A DNA stretch of 64,000 nt, taken from Chlorogloeopsis fritschii PCC 6912 (GTDB taxonomy: Bacteria > Cyanobacteriota > Cyanobacteriia > Cyanobacteriales > Nostocaceae). Position 1 is the first letter of the stretch. Each line of letters starts with the position of its first letter. The notes below the pieces were generated by a model. The model did no database searches, was not told the DNA's origin, and was given only the letters and a program-made list of their open reading frames with translations. Location of the stretch: NCBI RefSeq assembly GCF_000317285.1, contig NZ_AJLN01000100.1:248001-312000 (forward strand). Reading direction: 5' to 3'. Positions 1 to 9,104 of this stretch are shown in pieces. The translations under genes and the position numbers were made by a program.

Positions 1-35
1 GTGAGCCATTAGCCATTAGCTATTAGCCACAGTAG
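1..35. repeat. Short tandem repeat (GCCATTA/GCTATTA heptamers)
   Basis: Tandem copies of the heptamer type GCCATTA and GCTATTA lie directly after the stop codon of the aminopeptidase gene. The same wording occurs after coaBC (about 36415) and susA (about 33066), so this is a dispersed repeat of the short tandemly repeated kind known from heterocystous cyanobacteria. The window begins inside it. Confidence 0.7.
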
Positions 36-1418
36 TTAACCACTAACCAATTCCTCTACAGCACTCGCATCCGTTGGCAAAGCAACTGTTAAAACTTCGC
101 TACCTTGCTCTGTTACTAAAACATCATCTTCAATGCGGATACCACGTACATCAGCAAATTCTGATAAACGTTCCCAATTTACCGTGTATTGATATCTAGA
201 GCGCAATTCGCTATTATTTAAAATCGCTGGCACTTGATAAAAACCTGGCTCTATTGTTACTAACATTCCTGCTCTGAGTGGGCGATTTAAACGCAGGTAG
301 CTCAAGCCAAAGCGATCGCTCCTTTTGCGCCCCTGTTCATATCCGGCTAAATCTCCCAAATCTTCCATATCATGAACATCTAAACCTACAAGATGACCGA
401 TACCATGAGGGAAAAATAGTGAATGAACATCCCGCTCTACCAAATCTTCAGGCTGTCCTTGCAAAATACCTAAATCTACTAAACCTTCTGCAATCACCGT
501 ACACGCCAATAAGTGAATCTCTCCATACTCAACACCAGGGCGTATTTTAGCAATGCAAGCATCATGAGCTGCTAGCACTACATCATAAATATCTCGTTGG
601 GTAGATGAAAATTTACCAGTCACAGGCCAAGTACGAGTAACATCTGCTGCCCAACCCATCTCTGTTTCTGCCCCAACATCAGCAAGCAGTAAGTCATCTG
701 GTTGCAGAGAGTGGTGATACTGCTCGTTATGCAGAACTTCACCATGAACAGTGACAATACTGTTGTAGGAAGTAGTCATATTATGAGCGATAATGACTTT
801 TTCCATTGCCCCACGCACTTGTGCCTCTATTTTGGCATTCACTGTTGCCGCCATCCCAGCCTTGTGTGCCTCGACAGTAACAGCAGCAGCTTTTCGCAAT
901 TCTGCCAAGGCTCCTGCATCATGGGTGAGGCGCAATTCAACAATAGCCTTGGCTAATTCTAAATCAATTCCCTGCAATTGATTTTGCGGTAAAACCCATC
1001 TATTTAACAACTGCGACTGTTGTGTCCAAGTGGCAGCATCCTGTACGGCAATTGTTGCTGCTCCTTCTAAGTATGACTCTAGTTCAGCGATCGCAAAAGC
1101 AGCATCCGCCCCAATCGCCTGGGCAATTTCTTCGCGCTTGGGCATTTCTCCATGCCATAGGGCGCTACTGGGTGCGGGATCGTCCATAAATAATGTCAGC
1201 TTGCCTGCTTCCAAGCGAATTGCCGCATTAGACAGGGGAAGCCCAGCAAAGTAAAGGAAATGACTGCTAGCACGAAAGCGATATACATTGGCTGGATAGT
1301 TGCGCGGACTACTGCTTCCTGACCACAAAATTGCGGGAAAATCTATGCGGGCAGCTAGTCTTTGTCGTCGCTGACGGAGAGTATCGACGAGGGAACTAGA
1401 AAAGTTTTGTATATCCAT
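36..1418 (-). CDS. pepP: Xaa-Pro aminopeptidase (peptidase M24B)
   Basis: Metallo-aminopeptidase that removes an N-terminal residue preceding proline, probably cytosolic peptide recycling. The N-terminal domain of about 170 residues is the aminopeptidase P type, followed by a pita-bread M24 domain. The metal ligands are visible: Asp in LADVGAE (about residue 247), Asp in AADVTRTW (about 259), His in GIGHLVG, Glu in TIEPGFY and Glu in RIEDDVL. About 460 residues is normal for bacterial PepP. I chose the ATG at 1418 (MDIQNF); an in-frame TTG lies two codons upstream. The last codons (VSG and stop) are written by the repeat at the start of the window, as in coaBC. No operon partner is visible. 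Confidence 0.93.
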   Translation of the reverse strand: MDIQNFSSSLVDTLRQRRQRLAARIDFPAILWSGSSSPRNYPANVYRFRASSHFLYFAGLPLSNAAIRLEAGKLTLFMDDPAPSSALWHGEMPKREEIAQAIGADAAFAIAELESYLEGAATIAVQDAATWTQQSQLLNRWVLPQNQLQGIDLELAKAIVELRLTHDAGALAELRKAAAVTVEAHKAGMAATVNAKIEAQVRGAMEKVIIAHNMTTSYNSIVTVHGEVLHNEQYHHSLQPDDLLLADVGAETEMGWAADVTRTWPVTGKFSSTQRDIYDVVLAAHDACIAKIRPGVEYGEIHLLACTVIAEGLVDLGILQGQPEDLVERDVHSLFFPHGIGHLVGLDVHDMEDLGDLAGYEQGRKRSDRFGLSYLRLNRPLRAGMLVTIEPGFYQVPAILNNSELRSRYQYTVNWERLSEFADVRGIRIEDDVLVTEQGSEVLTVALPTDASAVEELVSG

Positions 1419-1602
1419 GAGCAAGCAAGGATGAAAAGTTTATACAGCAAATTTTATTTCAACAAAAATTTTGTAGGGTCGGGTTTAGCAGATATCTTTT
1501 CGGCTTTAGCTAGAGATTGAAACAAAACCCGCCCTTACAGTATAGTGTGGTCTATTTCTCTGAAAATGGCTGTAAATCAGATTTACATCTGATTGCAGAC
1601 TT

Positions 1603-1848
1603 TTAATCATCATCCTCTTCATCTTCCCTATCTTCTTGTCGATTTCTTCTTTCGTTGTTCTCATCATCGTCATCATCCGAGCGACGTGGATTTTCATAAC
1701 CCTCTCGTTCTTCTTGACGTTCGCCTGCGGGATTTACTCTGCCTAAGTTGCAACTGGCTAATCCTGTTGAAAATATGATTAAGCTAGCAATAGCAAGAAT
1801 ACCTCCCACAATGCCTTTTTTCTTCAAGCCCTCAGTTGTGCGGAACAT
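1603..1848 (-). CDS. Small acidic lipoprotein, hypothetical
   Basis: An 81-residue protein with a basic N terminus (LKKKG), a hydrophobic segment at about residues 13-30 and a lipobox LASC with Cys33, so it is probably lipidated and membrane-attached. The mature part is extremely polar: runs of Asp, Glu and Arg (DDDDDE, EDEEDDD) with no recognisable fold, likely disordered and perhaps able to bind cations. No family is recognised. The start ATG at 1848 puts the signal peptide in the expected place. The signal peptide supports a real gene although its low-complexity tail could mislead gene finders. Confidence 0.7.
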   Translation of the reverse strand: MFRTTEGLKKKGIVGGILAIASLIIFSTGLASCNLGRVNPAGERQEEREGYENPRRSDDDDDENNERRNRQEDREDEEDDD

Positions 1849-2213
1849 AATTTCTATCCTTTGAAGAAAAACTACTTACTTTCTACACTAATGCGAGAAT
1901 GCATTTTAGATAGTAGTAAATTCAAAGCGATCGCCAACACACAATTGCAACGGCAAGCTTTGTTTTCTATGGTAATTTTTTTAAATAAATGTAAATAGAA
2001 ATAAACATTAAGAGGTGTTTGCCCCCTATACTGAGCTACGGTCTATACACAAATTGATTTTTTCTCTTTCCCAGGCTGGAGCCTGGGAAAGCATTGATTG
2101 AGGCTCCGCCTAAAATCATGAGCAGACACGGTAATGAGAAATGGAAAACCCTCTTTCCCCCTGCACCCTGCTTTCCTGCGACTTTCATGATCAGTCTTTC
2201 ACCGGACACGATA
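1849..2213. other. Intergenic region, 365 bases
   Basis: Non-coding space between the lipoprotein gene and the methyltransferase gene. It has one HIP1 site (GCGATCGC near 1928), an AT-rich stretch around 1975-2010 that may hold the lipoprotein promoter, and a strong hairpin at 2067-2090. No convincing small gene is seen. Confidence 0.6.
2067..2090. repeat. Perfect inverted repeat, 11-base arms
   Basis: TTTCCCAGGCT, two bases, then AGCCTGGGAAA, followed by a GGCTCCGCC motif. It lies downstream of the methyltransferase stop (minus strand) so it could act as a terminator, but its composition resembles the dispersed palindromes at 6712 and 30459. Confidence 0.65.
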
Positions 2214-3221
2214 TTACTTAATGCCCACCACAATCGAGTCTGGGCCGATTAAGTATTCTACTCGTGTTTCACGAAATCCGGCTTCTTTCATCCATTGGCA
2301 ACAGTCAGCGCCTGTATAGTCAAATCCTGCCGGGGTTTCAATCAGCATATTTAAGCTCATCAACAAACCGAACAGATTCTTGCATCGCTCATCATCAATC
2401 ACAGCATCATAAGCAACTAAAAGTCCGTTTTCGGGAAGAGATGCATAAGCCTTACGAATCAACATTTTCTTCTCTTCCAGACTCCAGTCATGCAAAATAT
2501 GACCCATGAGAATCACATCGGCATTGGGCAAATCGTCCTGAAAGAAATCACCACCCATAAAACGGATGCGATCGCTAAGAGCTTGCTCGGCGACATAATC
2601 TTCAAACACCGGAGCAACTACAGGCAAATCAAACCCAATCCCGCTCAGATGTGGATTAGCTTTAGCAATTTGCACGGCTAAGTCACCTTGGGCTGTGCCA
2701 ACATCTACAAAAGACTTGTAATTAGACCAAGGCAAACGCTCGGCAATACAAATATTCGCCCCACGACTAACCCCAGACATAGCCCGAAGAAATTCTTTGA
2801 GGCGATCGCGATCGGCGTAAAGTGTCCCAAAGAAATTTTCTCCACCCTTAGCTTCGTTTTGCATCTCGCCTGTCCGCAATGCCTCGCTTAAGTGTCCCCA
2901 GAAACCGAATAAGCGATGGTTTGCCATTTCCAGTATGCCACCGATATAAGAAGGCTTTTGTTTATCTAAAAACATATCGGTATCGGGAGCGTTATGGTAA
3001 ATGTTTCCTTCTCTACGCAGGAACCCCATGGCAACCAGCGCATCCAGAAAATCCCGTGCCGATCTTGGATGCAAACCAAGCCGAGTCTGCAAATTCTCAA
3101 GATCTCCTGGATGTTTAGCCAATTCTGTGAACACCTCTATTTCGACGGCACTCAGTAGCACCTTGGAAGCCCAGAAGCCAAATCCAACCTCCATAATTCT
3201 TTCAGCAGTAGGGGGCAGCAA
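2214..3221 (-). CDS. SAM-dependent O-methyltransferase (plant OMT / acetylserotonin type)
   Basis: A class I methyltransferase of 335 residues. The N-terminal part (about 1-90) is the winged-helix dimerisation domain, with the helix pattern around [16 protein letters not shown]. The SAM site follows at [12 protein letters not shown] (about 168-180), where the usual GGG loop is [13 protein letters not shown] holds the expected catalytic His and Asp of this family. It should methylate a hydroxyl on a small, often aromatic, molecule; the substrate cannot be read from sequence. The start is TTG at 3221, chosen because AGGAG sits seven bases upstream and no better start is present. It diverges from the oxidoreductase genes that start at 3761, which suggests a shared pathway. 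Confidence 0.85.
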   Translation of the reverse strand: MLPPTAERIMEVGFGFWASKVLLSAVEIEVFTELAKHPGDLENLQTRLGLHPRSARDFLDALVAMGFLRREGNIYHNAPDTDMFLDKQKPSYIGGILEMANHRLFGFWGHLSEALRTGEMQNEAKGGENFFGTLYADRDRLKEFLRAMSGVSRGANICIAERLPWSNYKSFVDVGTAQGDLAVQIAKANPHLSGIGFDLPVVAPVFEDYVAEQALSDRIRFMGGDFFQDDLPNADVILMGHILHDWSLEEKKMLIRKAYASLPENGLLVAYDAVIDDERCKNLFGLLMSLNMLIETPAGFDYTGADCCQWMKEAGFRETRVEYLIGPDSIVVGIK

Positions 3222-3760
3222 GCTATTACTCCTAAAACCATTAAGTAAATAATTGATACAGCTAAAACAGCTTAATTGCTAGTGGCTCGCTAACTATCTA
3301 TACATTCAACCGCAGTTTACATTCATGAAGGCAGCTATGCTGGAGGCAGAGAAGCCACTGCGCCCTTGCGGCTTCCCGGAGGGTAGCCGCTAGCTAACGC
3401 AACGCCTGACGGCGAACGCGTCTAGTGCCGACTTGAAATATGTGGCGTGGCAGAAGGGAACTTACGCGCTATATCGTGGTTGTGACGTGTACAGATTTGG
3501 CAAACCAATAAAGAGATAGAACTGAAATATAGTCTTAAGATAGATGAAAAAATTAGCAAACCAATTCAAAACAGAATCAGCTAGGCAGAGTCATAGGTAG
3601 TAGCCCTTGCCAAATTGTGTACAGAAGAGGACACGGGGAAATCTGAATGACGTTCTTGCTCCTTGTCCAAGTCTTACCTTCTGCCCTCTGCCCTTTGCCT
3701 TTTTCAATCAGCTTATTAACCTAACAAATTTTAGACACATAATTTTAGACACATAAATAT
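3222..3760. other. Intergenic region, 539 bases, with repeats
   Basis: Divergent spacer between the methyltransferase gene and the nitroreductase-like gene, so promoters for both should lie here. The stretch 3340-3425 is a GC-rich dispersed repeat (CTTCCCGGAGGGTAGCC and neighbours; related wording at 35089 and 63722). At about 3640-3705 is a CTTGTCC/CTGCCCT pyrimidine-rich repeat. Just before 3761 the unit TTTTAGACACATAA occurs twice in tandem. No RNA gene is recognised. Confidence 0.55.
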
Positions 3761-5056
3761 ATGGATACAAGCATATACCCGCCTGGTTTGAAAACCGCTT
3801 TAGAATTCCCGTTAGTAGAAGCACTATTTGGCAGACGCGCTCGACGGTTTTCTTTGGGTGCCTCAATTCCTGATGGCCCGTTGGCGTTTACGTCTCGTCA
3901 TCAGCCCTTTCCCCTTTCTGAATTAGAGCAAATGATGGTTTTAACGGCAGCTGCTGGCAATACCGGATGGCACCACATGATTACGCGTCATGCCAGATAT
4001 GCTCCCCATCTGTCCAACTATTCTGCTGCTGCTGGAGGGCGTACTTTTCCTTCAGCTGCGGGTTTCCATACTAGTGAAATCTTTTTTACCAACGACGATG
4101 GCATCTACTTCTTTCCAACCCGCGATGCACACGCTTTAGTAGAACGGCAAGCGGACGAAAAAATAAATCTGGATGCTCTCTTAGAAGCCCATCGCCAACG
4201 AATTCGCAAATTAGCTAACCATCGGTTGTATATTCCACCAGCCGAACCTTACATGGAAGGGCACAATACCTGGTGTGTCAATCGTCCGGGCAGTCTTTTG
4301 ATTATTCCGGTAGCTGATATTGCCCAGCATATGATAGCTAATCTCTGCTTTTTGGTACAGAACGGCTATTGTATCTATGACGATGTCAATCACGAGCAAA
4401 TTCCAGGACTAGAAAAATTCAAACATTTAGTGAATTTAGACGAACCCTTCCCCTTGACTTTTATTGAACAGTATTCCCTAACAGAATCCACTGCTGAACT
4501 TTCGACTTGTTGCTACGCAGGGATGCTGATGCTGCAAGCAATGGGCTTGGGTGGTTGGATGTTTGACGGCATGGATCGTCATGTTGTATTGGGTGCCAGT
4601 GGAAATCCGGAGGTGCCGGGTTTAGGTTTTCGCTACGACACCGATGAACGCTGGTCACTTCCCAACCCGACTGGCTTACCGGGAGTATTCGAGGCTTTTT
4701 GTCCGCCCCACTATCCCAATCTGCGTGCTGCTGTGGAAGCTTTTGCGAAGCGGAAATTTGGTGTAGGCGGGCCATTTCACCCCGATACAAAAGGCCCTTG
4801 GAAAGAAAGTGCCAAAATCCGAGCAAGTGCAGAGATTCATAGTGAAGAATTCAAAGACTGTGTAGCTCTGATGGCTCAATACATCTACGATCGCTTCGGT
4901 AAGTTCCCCGGTACAGTACCTAGCGTGTTTATTCTCACTTATCTTCAGGCTCATCACTTAGATTTAGAGTTCTACGACCATTACTTCCAGCCAGGAGCAT
5001 ATCTAGAAACTCACGCTCAACATATGGCGAATTGGCATTCGGCTGAGGAAATGTAG
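3761..5056 (+). CDS. Nitroreductase-superfamily-like protein (inferred), unknown substrate
   Basis: 431 residues. No firm family is recognised, but residues about 20-120 carry the layout of the flavin-dependent SagB/nitroreductase fold: an Arg-rich RRARRF (25-30), then PLSELEQ (51-57), an Ala/Gly segment (TAAAGNTG), and FPSAAGFHTSEIFF followed by DGIYFF and DAHALV, matching the PSAG..P.E......G.Y.Y....HAL order of that family. The C-terminal 250 residues are longer than usual. If right, it binds FMN and oxidises or reduces a small molecule. It is first in a plus-strand series with a flavin oxidase (109 bases downstream) and a hydrolase. The ATG at 3761 has no clear ribosome site. The fold assignment is inference. 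Confidence 0.6.
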   Translation: MDTSIYPPGLKTALEFPLVEALFGRRARRFSLGASIPDGPLAFTSRHQPFPLSELEQMMVLTAAAGNTGWHHMITRHARYAPHLSNYSAAAGGRTFPSAAGFHTSEIFFTNDDGIYFFPTRDAHALVERQADEKINLDALLEAHRQRIRKLANHRLYIPPAEPYMEGHNTWCVNRPGSLLIIPVADIAQHMIANLCFLVQNGYCIYDDVNHEQIPGLEKFKHLVNLDEPFPLTFIEQYSLTESTAELSTCCYAGMLMLQAMGLGGWMFDGMDRHVVLGASGNPEVPGLGFRYDTDERWSLPNPTGLPGVFEAFCPPHYPNLRAAVEAFAKRKFGVGGPFHPDTKGPWKESAKIRASAEIHSEEFKDCVALMAQYIYDRFGKFPGTVPSVFILTYLQAHHLDLEFYDHYFQPGAYLETHAQHMANWHSAEEM

Positions 5057-5165
5057 CTCGGCTACCGTGAAAGCACGCAAAAGACATATCCGTAAATTAG
5101 GTTTTTACCCTTGATTCATAAGGTATATAGGTAAATTCACGGATCAACCTAGAAGGAGGAATATT

Positions 5166-6590
5166 ATGGTCAGCCTACATATTGCCACCACCACGGGTGA
5201 AGAGACTGTTCTGGAGGAAGCAAGAGTAACAGCATTTAAATCCAACCTGCGTGGTGAACTACTCTCTGCTGACGATGAAGGCTATGAAAACGCCCGCAAA
5301 GTCTACAATGGCATGATTGACCGACATCCTTGCTTGATTGCCCGTTGTGCAAATGTGGCAGATGTCATCAATGCTGTCAATTTTGCCCGCGAAAACAAAC
5401 TCCTGCTTGCAGTTCGAGGTGGCGGACATAATGGTGCAGGTTTGGGAACTTGCGATGATGGCTTGGTCATCGATCTCTCGCGCATGAAGGGCATTCGCAT
5501 TGACCCGCAGGCTCGCACGGTGAGGGTCGAAGGCGGCTGCACCTTAGGGGATGTGGATCATGCAACCCATGCATTTGGTCTGGCTATACCTAGTGGAATT
5601 AACTCTACTACCGGTGTTGCTGGACTGACCTTGGGTGGCGGACACGGCTATCTGACTCGCAAGTATGGTTTAACCATTGATAATCTTCTGGAAGCAGATG
5701 TAGTACTGGCAGACGGGCGTTTCGTTACTGCCAATGCAAACGAGAACGAGGATCTGTTCTGGGCAATCCGTGGCGGTGGAGGTAACTTTGGCGTTGTCAC
5801 TTCCTTTTTATTCCAGGCACATCCCGTTAGCACGGTTTATGCTGGGCCGACGCTGTGGCATTTAGATCGGGCAACCGAGTTGATGCAATGGTATCGGGAT
5901 TTTATCACCAACGCACCGGAAGACCTGTATGGCTTTTTTGCCTTCCTGAAAGTACCACCGGGGCCACCATTTCCCGAACACCTGCACACAAAGACAATGT
6001 GCGGCATAATTTGGTGTTATACCGGAGCGGAAGAAAAAGTAGAGGAAGCGTTCCGACCGATCCACAATTTTGCTACTCCGGCATTTGAACACATTGGCCC
6101 AATGCCTTATCCAGAATTACAAAGTATGTTCGATCCGCTGATGCCAACAGGGATGCAGTGGTATTGGAAAGGTGATTTTGTGAATCAGTTGAGTGACGAA
6201 GCGATCGCCTTACATATGAAATATGGTTCGCAACTCCCAAGCTTGTTGTCAACGATGCACCTGTATCCGATTGATGGCGCAGTAAATCGAGTCGGCAAAA
6301 ATGACACAGCTTTTAGTTTCCGTGAGGCAAAATGGTCGATGGTGATGGCTGGTATCGATCCAGATCCGGCAAACGCTCAAAAAATTACTACCTGGGCAAA
6401 AGAGTATTGGAATGCTCTGCATCCTTATACTTGCGGCGGAGCATACGTAAATTTCATGATGGAGGAAGGGCAAGAGCGTGTCCAGGCAACTTACCGTGAT
6501 AACTACGAGCGTTTGGTTGCTATTAAGAACAAGTACGATCCGACAAATCTGTTCCGCGTCAATCAAAATATCAAGCCAGCCACAGCTTAG
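5166..6590 (+). CDS. FAD-linked oxidase, berberine-bridge-enzyme-like
   Basis: A 474-residue flavoprotein oxidase. The PCMH-type FAD-binding domain fills about residues 40-215, with VRGGGHNGAG containing the His that normally carries 8-alpha-linked FAD, and the GVAGLTLGGGHGYLTRKYGL segment. The second Cys anchor of bicovalent BBE enzymes is not evident, so attachment is probably through His only. The C terminus has the BBE motif NYERL...KYDPTNLFRVNQNI. No signal peptide is seen, so it is probably cytosolic. An excellent ribosome site, AGAAGGAGG, lies a few bases before ATG 5166. Its position between a nitroreductase-like gene and a hydrolase, opposite an O-methyltransferase, suggests secondary-metabolite tailoring. 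Confidence 0.88.
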   Translation: MVSLHIATTTGEETVLEEARVTAFKSNLRGELLSADDEGYENARKVYNGMIDRHPCLIARCANVADVINAVNFARENKLLLAVRGGGHNGAGLGTCDDGLVIDLSRMKGIRIDPQARTVRVEGGCTLGDVDHATHAFGLAIPSGINSTTGVAGLTLGGGHGYLTRKYGLTIDNLLEADVVLADGRFVTANANENEDLFWAIRGGGGNFGVVTSFLFQAHPVSTVYAGPTLWHLDRATELMQWYRDFITNAPEDLYGFFAFLKVPPGPPFPEHLHTKTMCGIIWCYTGAEEKVEEAFRPIHNFATPAFEHIGPMPYPELQSMFDPLMPTGMQWYWKGDFVNQLSDEAIALHMKYGSQLPSLLSTMHLYPIDGAVNRVGKNDTAFSFREAKWSMVMAGIDPDPANAQKITTWAKEYWNALHPYTCGGAYVNFMMEEGQERVQATYRDNYERLVAIKNKYDPTNLFRVNQNIKPATA

Positions 6591-6688
6591 ACTCCTTGCA
6601 AAAGTAAATTTTGCACTCTTATGGGAAAAGGGTTTTCTAATGCCTTTAGCACCATACCCTGCGGGAAGTGCTACGCCCTACGAGTGGG

Positions 6689-6767
6689 AGAGCCTGAAGC
6701 TCTTAAATTCTCGTTACCAGGTTGAACCTGGTAACGAGGGTGGTGGGCTTGCCTGGTGGCTGTTCTT
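6689..6767. repeat. Dispersed palindromic element, copy A
   Basis: A modular element: an AGAGC...GCTCT hairpin, then a perfect 12-base inverted repeat CGTTACCAGGTT-g-AACCTGGTAACG (6712-6736), then GAGGGT and a GCCTGGTGGCTG tail. A second copy with the same module order lies at 30438-30514. It sits between the flavin oxidase and hydrolase genes. Confidence 0.8.
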
Positions 6768-6862
6768 GAATCGATCGCTTGACAAATATAAAGGGCTGAT
6801 TAGTTCTGTGGAGTATCAATTCAACATTTTCACGAGTTTGCCAGAGAAAGGAGGTGATTATT

Positions 6863-7615
6863 ATGCCCTATGCCAACAACCAAGGAATCCGTATTCACTA
6901 CCAAGTGCAGGGAGACGGCCCACCGCTAATCCTCCATCACGGTATAACTCAGACCTGGGAGGATTGGCAAGAAAAGAGCTACACTAAAGCCCTCAGCCGC
7001 GACTATCAACTCATCTTGCTTGACGCTCGCGGGCATGGTGCTAGCGATAAGCCTCACGATCCCGCAGCTTATGCATTGCCGTTGAGAGTTGGGGATGTGA
7101 CTGCGGTTTTAGACGATCTCAATATTCGTCAAGCCCACTTTTTTGGTTACTCGATGGGTGGATGGATAGGGTTTGGCATGGCTAAATATGCTCCAGAACG
7201 CTTGCACAGCCTCATTATCGGTGGTGCTCATCCCTATGAAGAAAGTATGCAGCCTTTCCGAGAGCCAATGAGCAAAGGGATGGAGGGTTTAGTTAGTTTT
7301 GCTGAGGCGATGTTCGGACAGTGGCTGACTCCTGCTGGTAAGACGCGGTTGATGTCCAACGATATAGAGGCTTTGATGGCGCTTGCCCAGGATAGAGACT
7401 CTATAGAAGATGTTTTGCCAACCATGACAATGCCGTGTTTGTTGTTTACAGGTGAAACTGACTTCAGGTATGCCGAGATTCAGGAATGTGCCAAACATAT
7501 GCCTAAGGTAACATTCGTTTCTTTCCCTGAATGCGATCATTTTGCGGCGATGGCGAAAAGCGATTTGGTGCTTCCCCACATCACGAAATTTTTAGAAGCG
7601 GTGAACCAGAGTTAG
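6863..7615 (+). CDS. Alpha/beta hydrolase
   Basis: A 250-residue alpha/beta-hydrolase-fold enzyme. Visible elements are the oxyanion HG motif (LHHGITQTW, about 25-32), the nucleophile elbow GYSMGG with Ser97, the acid in GETDFRY and the catalytic His in FPECDHFAAM near the C terminus. The fold covers esterases, lactonases and C-C hydrolases, so the substrate is open. The start is decided by a near-perfect ribosome site, GAAAGGAGG, before ATG 6863; an in-frame GTG nine bases upstream overlaps that site and is rejected. It lies 272 bases after the flavin oxidase gene, with a palindromic repeat between, so co-transcription is possible but unproved. Confidence 0.88.
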   Translation: MPYANNQGIRIHYQVQGDGPPLILHHGITQTWEDWQEKSYTKALSRDYQLILLDARGHGASDKPHDPAAYALPLRVGDVTAVLDDLNIRQAHFFGYSMGGWIGFGMAKYAPERLHSLIIGGAHPYEESMQPFREPMSKGMEGLVSFAEAMFGQWLTPAGKTRLMSNDIEALMALAQDRDSIEDVLPTMTMPCLLFTGETDFRYAEIQECAKHMPKVTFVSFPECDHFAAMAKSDLVLPHITKFLEAVNQS

Positions 7616-7768
7616 AAATTGGCTGGGTACAATGGGTGAGTTGGTGCTGGCGATCGTGTCCGCATAGTGATCGCTGCACCTAAAAGGAGCCACTATGATT
7701 TTTTGCTGTCCAGTCTTCTTAGCGTATTTGTCACAATATTTAAATAAGCCTATTTTTTATTTCCAGAA

Positions 7769-8209
7769 ATGCCTCCTAAACCTAAACCGCCAGTTAACGT
7801 CTTACAATCATGTGACTGGCCGATTGAACAATTGCCGGGATTATCCCCAGAAGAAACATCTCAACTCAAAAATTGCGGCATTACAACCACAAAAGTGCTG
7901 GTCAAAGAAGGCAAAACTCCACAGGCTCGCCTCACCCTAGCAAATAAATTACAAGTCCATCTTCAATATGTAAATAAATGGGTAGCCTTGGCTGATTTAG
8001 CACGAATTCCTAGCGTCGGTACCCAATATTGCGGATTATTGCTTCATGCTGGTGTGGGTTCTGTTGCCCAATTGGTTAATATTCCTACCCACAGATTGCA
8101 TCAGCAAATTTTACGCTTGCAAGTAGCAACAATGCAGCGGCGAGATTTATGTCCTACTGTTGAGCAAGTGCAGCAGTGGAGCCAGCAGGCAAAGTCGATT
8201 AGAGGCTAG
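7769..8209 (+). CDS. DUF4332 domain protein
   Basis: A 146-residue protein with two helix-hairpin-helix-like segments of the DUF4332 type: IEQLPGLSPEETSQLKNCGI (about 19-38) and LARIPSVGTQYCGLLLHAGV (about 76-95), each followed by an interaction helix. Such domains resemble DNA-polymerase HhH modules, but no function is established. The ATG at 7769 starts the MPPKPKPP N terminus. The stop codon is formed by the tandem repeat that begins at 8201, so the natural end of the gene may have been altered by repeat expansion. Confidence 0.8.
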   Translation: MPPKPKPPVNVLQSCDWPIEQLPGLSPEETSQLKNCGITTTKVLVKEGKTPQARLTLANKLQVHLQYVNKWVALADLARIPSVGTQYCGLLLHAGVGSVAQLVNIPTHRLHQQILRLQVATMQRRDLCPTVEQVQQWSQQAKSIRG

Positions 8210-8271
8210 GGGCTAGAGGCTAGGGGCTAGAGGCTAGGGGCTAGAGGCTAGAGGCTAGAGGCTAGGGGCGA
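8201..8271. repeat. Tandem heptamer array (GAGGCTA / GGGGCTA)
   Basis: About ten consecutive heptamers alternating GAGGCTA and GGGGCTA. The array supplies the TAG stop of the DUF4332 gene. It belongs to the short tandemly repeated repetitive type of heterocystous cyanobacteria. Confidence 0.9.
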
Positions 8272-8310
8272 GTTTAGAATTAGTCTCCAAATAATGATTC
8301 CAAATAAATA

Positions 8311-8363
8311 TTCCTAGTCCCTAATATTCCTAGTCCCTAATCCCTAATCCCTAGTCCCTAACT
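8311..8363. repeat. Tandem repeat (CTAGTCCCTAAT units)
   Basis: Consecutive CCTAGTCCCTAAT and CCCTAAT units, roughly complementary in type to the GGGGCTA array at 8201, so the two could fold back on each other. The repeat encodes the last residues and stop of the TetR gene. Confidence 0.85.
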
Positions 8364-8965
8364 AATACGCCGTTAAGGAAGATATCAGCAAGCCCTTCTG
8401 CCATTTCCTGCATTTTTTGGGGAGAGGCATCTGGTTCCATTAATGTGTTGTGGGAGAAGCCTGCGACTGCAAACATTCCCAAGAATACCTTTGCCACCAA
8501 ATTTGCATCCATTTTGCGATAAATTCCTTTATCCATAGCTGTTTGAAAGAAGGCTTCGGCAACATCTGTCATTTTGGCAATTACTTCCGACTGAATGCGA
8601 TCGCGTAAATCTGGATGAAACTGTGCCTCCATAAAACACACTCGCATCAGATCGGCATTTTTTTGCATATTCCACATCCGGCGGCGCATTACCTGAGCTA
8701 CAGCTTTATAGCTGCCCATTTCACTCAACTCTGTGAGTAAATCAGTAAGAATCTCAACCCATCCTTGAGTTGCTACCTCAACTAAAATCGCCTTTTTATT
8801 GGGAAAATGACGAAATAGCGTCCCCTCCGCAACGCCTGCTGCCTGTGCTAAGTCGCGGGTGGTGGTACCATCAAATCCTTGGGAGGCAAATAAGCGTCGT
8901 GCTGCTTGTAAAATACGACTACGCGTTTGTGCCTCTGATGGCGGAGGAGAATTAAAGACACGCAT
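8351..8965 (-). CDS. TetR/AcrR-family transcriptional regulator
   Basis: A 204-residue repressor-type protein. The N-terminal DNA-binding domain (about 12-60) is classic: RILQAARRLFASQGFDGTTTRDLAQAAGVAEGTLFRHFPNKKAI order is fully present, with the helix-turn-helix at TTRDLAQAAGVAEGTLFRHF. The C-terminal ligand-binding half is divergent as usual, so the effector is unknown. Its start at 8965 faces the M16 peptidase operon starting at 9105, which is a plausible target; the tailoring genes at 3.7-7.6 kb are an alternative. The last residues (VRD and stop) are encoded by the tandem repeat at 8351, so the C terminus may differ from relatives. Confidence 0.9.
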   Translation of the reverse strand: MRVFNSPPPSEAQTRSRILQAARRLFASQGFDGTTTRDLAQAAGVAEGTLFRHFPNKKAILVEVATQGWVEILTDLLTELSEMGSYKAVAQVMRRRMWNMQKNADLMRVCFMEAQFHPDLRDRIQSEVIAKMTDVAEAFFQTAMDKGIYRKMDANLVAKVFLGMFAVAGFSHNTLMEPDASPQKMQEMAEGLADIFLNGVLVRD

Positions 8966-9104
8966 AACAGTTATAGTGAGATATCCGGAACAGGACTCGT
9001 AGCATTATTGTCTTACGAGAAGTACAAAAAGCACAGAAAGCTTAATACAAGATTAACGCCCTACTTGATACTTGAGTTATGAAACTTTACTTTCATTTTC
9101 GCTT

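Noticed and set aside
2036-2233. 65-codon open frame overlapping the methyltransferase end
   Set aside because: It overlaps a confident gene and runs through a palindromic repeat; no ribosome site or recognisable protein features.
7695-7940. 81-codon open frame starting before the DUF4332 gene
   Set aside because: It overlaps the DUF4332 gene in another frame and has no conserved features.
8201-8363. CRISPR-like array
   Set aside because: Units are 7-14 bases with no unique spacers of 30-40 bases and no cas genes nearby; it is a short tandem repeat.
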